Assembly (NCBI GenBank): GCA_035286745.1
Contig: DATECU010000288.1
Span: 1-8,782 of the forward strand
DNA length: 8,782 bases
Direction: 5' to 3'
From: DATECU01 sp035286745
GTDB taxonomy: Bacteria > Acidobacteriota > Vicinamibacteria > Fen-336
Part shown: one piece after another, positions 7,081-8,782 of the stretch
Layout of the letters: each line of letters begins with the position of its first letter
How positions within the stretch are numbered: position 1 is the first letter of the stretch
Made by a program: the position numbers and the translations under genes
The notes under the pieces: model-generated
Told to the model about the DNA's origin: nothing
The model's input: only the letters and a program-made list of their open reading frames with translations
The model's database searches: none

Positions 7081-7133
7081 ACGCACCGGTGGCGCTTTGT
7101 GCAGATCTGTATGGTTGGTAGTCCTGGGGACAA

Positions 7134-7141
7134 GAGAGGGG
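7134..7141 (+). promoter_or_regulatory. Ribosome binding site deciding the GTG start at 7149
   Basis: GAGAGGGG ends 7 nt before GTG at 7149. No ATG near this point gives the conserved GDSYD opening, so this purine run supports the GTG start. Confidence 0.55.
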
Positions 7142-7148
7142 CGAGTCG

Positions 7149-7817
7149 GTGAGACCAGGATACCTCGGAGACTCTTACGACATCGTGAAGCAGAGTCTGT
7201 TGCGGTGGCTTAGTGCGATAGGCGCATGGGCGACGCATCCGATGTGGACCGAGTCGGTCACACCCCAACAGGCGAGAGCGCTGTCACAGCTACTCGTCAC
7301 CCGGCTTCTCTCTCAGGAGACCCTAACGACGGCGACCGATCGAGAGGCCTACTTGGCGCCGGCTCGCGAGTGCAGGGACCACGTGTTCCTCGATCCAGAT
7401 ACGGGGATTCGGCTCGACACGACCGGCGGGAAAAGGGCTCCGCTCTATGTCTTCGGGACCGAGCTGGTCGCTATCGCGGATGCCCGCCCTGAAGCGCTGA
7501 TGCTGGTCTTCGACCAGTCCCTGGCAAGGGGCCGAGAGCGCGAACAGCTCGAAGGGAAGCTGTCCGCGTTGGCCCTGCACGGCCTTCATAGCGTCGCGTA
7601 TGTCTCACACGCGTGCTTCGTACTGGTGGGGACGAATCGCCCGCTCGTCAAGAGAGCTTTCGAGGTTCTCAAGACGGAGTCCAAGCTGCCGGAGAGTCGC
7701 TTCGTGAAGAGCCAGCCGCGGAACAACCAGCGGACGAAGCCGGGATGGCCAGGCGGCGGGCCCCCCGCCGCTGATCTGCCGGGTGCTACCCGCACTGGGG
7801 AGGAGCGAGACAGATGA
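7149..7817 (+). CDS. Uncharacterised protein with GDSYD/FLDPDTG/FDQS motifs, first gene of a two-gene cassette
   Basis: A 222-residue soluble protein I cannot name. Its core (1-187) carries motif-like blocks that look conserved: G7-DSYD11 followed by helix IVKQSLLRWL; HPMWTE (30-35); F80-LDPDTG-86; a strand-helix LYVFGTELVAIA; strand ALMLVFDQS (116-124); KLSALALHGL; and YVSHACFVLVG (151-161). The order (G-D-x-x-D-x-x-K opening, strand ending in D-P-D, later beta strands) loosely recalls RlmJ- or TcmP-type Rossmann proteins. No S-adenosylmethionine glycine loop is visible, so I do not call it a methyltransferase. Several acidic residues and a His could form a metal site. The tail from about 188 is disordered, rich in Pro, Gly and Arg. 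GTG start with a ribosome binding site at 7134-7141. The stop overlaps the next gene (ATGA). GC is lower than upstream genes. Confidence 0.65.
   Translation: MRPGYLGDSYDIVKQSLLRWLSAIGAWATHPMWTESVTPQQARALSQLLVTRLLSQETLTTATDREAYLAPARECRDHVFLDPDTGIRLDTTGGKRAPLYVFGTELVAIADARPEALMLVFDQSLARGREREQLEGKLSALALHGLHSVAYVSHACFVLVGTNRPLVKRAFEVLKTESKLPESRFVKSQPRNNQRTKPGWPGGGPPAADLPGATRTGEERDR
7753..7771 (+). promoter_or_regulatory. Perfect 8-bp GC hairpin before the second cassette gene
   Basis: GCGGCGGG (7753-7760) pairs exactly with CCCGCCGC (7764-7771) across a 3-nt CCC loop. It lies inside the 3' end of the first gene, 25 nt before the Shine-Dalgarno of the second. It could modulate coupling or RNA decay. 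In a GC-rich, low-complexity tail it may also be chance. Confidence 0.4.
7797..7805 (+). promoter_or_regulatory. Strong ribosome binding site for the second cassette gene
   Basis: GGGGAGGAG ends 8 nt before the ATG at 7814 and is the best Shine-Dalgarno in the window. It lies within the end of the preceding gene, so the downstream protein can be made efficiently even without coupling. Confidence 0.65.
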
Positions 7818-8215
7818 GGACACCAGAGAGAGCGGCGCAAATCTGGGCGGTTCTTGCACTCGCTGCACGCAACCGCCAGATACTGACCTACGGACTCCTC
7901 GGCAAGCTCATTGGGGTGCCGCCCGTTGGGCTCGGGCAGCTATTGGAACCGATCCAGTCGTTCTGCCTCCTGCATGACTTGCCACCTCTTACGGTTCTGG
8001 TGGTGCAAGAGGAGACAGGGCTTCCTGGATCCGGCTTCACAGCGGCCTCTGCAGAAGTGTTCGCTCGCAGCCAGCTTCAGGTATTCGAGTTCGACTGGCT
8101 TGAGCATGGCGCTCCCGCGGCACGTGATCTCGAACGCGCGGTCAGGGTGCGCCCCTCCACTCAAACACGTGCAATGGCGAAGCGCCGCAAGATGGGCGTC
8201 AAGGGTCGACCCTAG
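7814..8215 (+). CDS. Alkyltransferase-like (MGMT/ATL-like) winged-helix protein without the acceptor cysteine, second gene of the cassette
   Basis: A 133-residue protein. Residues 4-20 are a helix (PERAAQIWAVLALAARN). Residues 24-45 (LTYGLLGKLIGVPPVGLGQL) match the recognition-helix region of O6-alkylguanine-DNA alkyltransferases and ATL proteins, which reads roughly TYGxLAxxIGxPxxxxxVGxAL. There follow LPPLTVLVV (56-64) and TGLPGSGF (68-75), where that family has the PCHRV site and a glycine turn. The reactive cysteine is absent; L59/T60 occupy its place. If the likeness holds, the protein would bind DNA, perhaps sensing lesions or bases, without alkyl transfer. Residues 87-96 (QLQVFEFDWL) and a basic tail (AMAKRRKMGVK) complete it. 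It overlaps the first cassette gene by 4 bp and shares its stop region with the convergent gene. The resemblance is by eye only, and a generic helix-turn-helix is possible. Confidence 0.6.
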   Translation: MRTPERAAQIWAVLALAARNRQILTYGLLGKLIGVPPVGLGQLLEPIQSFCLLHDLPPLTVLVVQEETGLPGSGFTAASAEVFARSQLQVFEFDWLEHGAPAARDLERAVRVRPSTQTRAMAKRRKMGVKGRP

Positions 8216-8736
8216 AAGCCGTCCCTGAAGATGAGGTCGATCTCGAGGGCCCAGAGCTCTCGCCCAGTCGAGCCGTCGTCTGCGGAAAAGTACAGGAACT
8301 TGCCCGATAGCGTCAGGGCGCCGGGCCCAGATGAGAAGGGGCCGGGGTAGACGTCCTGGACCAGCACGGTCCCTTCGGGCGTGCTGTCACTCTTCCATAG
8401 TTCCGTTCCCTCGAATGCGGTGGTGGCGGTGAAGTAGAGCAGCCCTCCGGCTTGTGTCAGGTTGAGCGGATTGGAGTTGCCTGCGCCTCCGGGGTAGATG
8501 TCCTTGACCAGGACCGTGCCACCGGGTGTTCCGTTGCTCTTCCAGAGTTCGATCCCGTTCGCAACGTCGGTGGCACTGAAGAAGAGCGTTCCGCTGACGT
8601 TGGTGAGGCCGCGAGGGCCGTCGACGAATCCGTCCTTCAGCATTGCGGTCCCACCGGGCGTCCCATCGCTCTTCCAGAGCTGTCGCCCAGTCGAGCCGAA
8701 TGCGGCGAAGAACAGCGTGCCATTCACGTCGGTGAG
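8212..8736 (-). repeat. Coding tandem repeats of the ELWxxDGT protein
   Basis: Unit boundaries on DNA are about 8736-8608, 8607-8461, 8460-8317 and a partial 8316-8212. The turn-encoding DNA is nearly the same between copies; compare 8520-8549 with 8652-8681, both reading CCACCGGG(T/C)GT(T/C)CC and then CTCTTCCAGAG. This suggests recent duplication or conversion. Confidence 0.7.
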
Positions 8737-8782
8737 ATAGTAGGCCCACCCCCACCCGTCGAAGCTCTTCACGAGGACGGTC
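8212..8782 (-). CDS. ELWxxDGT-repeat protein, C-terminal part (N-terminus beyond the window)
   Basis: The frame is open to the right edge (reading TVLVKSFD there), so the GTG at 8772 is only an internal valine. The visible 189 or so residues hold repeats of about 43-49 residues. Counting from the codon at 8772, units begin at residues 13, 56, 105 and 153. Each has a strand block (LTDVNGTLFFAA, LTNVSGTLFFSA, LTQAGGLLYFTA, LTLSGKFLYFSA), an E/Q-L-W-x-S-D/N-G-T turn (QLWKSDGT, ELWKSNGT, ELWKSDST) and GTxxxKD/VQD. The last copy ends as GRELWALEI, the normal close of this family. These are large exported proteins of Myxococcota, Acidobacteriota and cyanobacteria, presumed beta-propeller-like; molecular function is not established. 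The stop overlaps the stop of the plus-strand cassette. The missing N-terminus should carry a signal peptide and more repeats. Confidence 0.88.
   Translation of the reverse strand, partial: TVLVKSFDGWGWAYYLTDVNGTLFFAAFGSTGRQLWKSDGTPGGTAMLKDGFVDGPRGLTNVSGTLFFSATDVANGIELWKSNGTPGGTVLVKDIYPGGAGNSNPLNLTQAGGLLYFTATTAFEGTELWKSDSTPEGTVLVQDVYPGPFSSGPGALTLSGKFLYFSADDGSTGRELWALEIDLIFRDGF

Noticed and set aside
6987..7148. tRNA or small structured RNA in the gap after recG
   Set aside because: No cloverleaf or long stem; only a 4-bp hairpin at 7121-7131.
6942..7268. Minus-strand open frames over the CACAAAG array (FVSFVSFVPFVS, LCVLCVLCALCV)
   Set aside because: These are translations of the DNA repeat itself, a well-known source of false genes.
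7149..8215. Known toxin-antitoxin pair
   Set aside because: Neither protein shows motifs of a toxin family I know, and the first (222 residues) is large for a typical small toxin or antitoxin.

Overview
The window is a GC-rich bacterial chromosomal segment (about 70% GC by eye over most of it). It is densely packed, with short intergenic gaps and several overlapping genes. The gene mix is a c-di-GMP-type PilZ protein, a tandem GNAT, TolB/TPR secreted proteins, RecG, an ELWxxDGT repeat protein and CACAAAG-type intergenic repeats. This fits an environmental Acidobacteriota or deltaproteobacterial/Myxococcota-like genome. That placement is inference; no rRNA or other decisive marker is present.

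Layout. (1) 1-1163, minus: a membrane-anchored amidase_2/PGRP-like protein. It runs off the left edge and reads from a well-formed sigma70-like promoter at 1202-1230. (2) 1164-1278: a divergent promoter region. (3) 1279-4791, plus: a compact run of four genes. These are a PilZ-domain protein, a tandem GNAT acyltransferase overlapping it by 23 bp, a secreted TolB-like/TPR protein overlapping the GNAT by 4 bp (ATGA), and, 18 bp further on, a small exported protein of unknown function that may have its own -10 box. (4) 4792-4889: a gap with a heptamer direct repeat. (5) 4890-6986: a full-length recG helicase gene, the firmest call here. (6) 6987-7148: a non-coding spacer with a CACAAAG repeat array. 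(7) 7149-8215: a two-gene cassette of lower GC (about 60-63% in sampled lines), translationally coupled through ATGA. (8) 8212 to the right edge, minus: the C-terminal part of an ELWxxDGT repeat protein, convergent with the cassette and sharing the tetranucleotide CTAG as both stop codons.

How the genes may work together. PilZ, GNAT and TPR are probably one transcript, but no shared pathway can be named. The most unusual unit is the cassette at 7149-8215. Its first protein has strong short motifs (GDSYD, FLDPDTG, FDQS, YVSHACF) of a family I cannot name. Its second resembles the DNA-binding half of O6-alkylguanine-DNA alkyltransferases and alkyltransferase-like proteins, without the acceptor cysteine. 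Overlapping genes, a strong ribosome binding site for the second gene, lower GC and a repeat-bearing border make it a candidate accessory system, possibly in DNA metabolism or defence. That role is a hypothesis.
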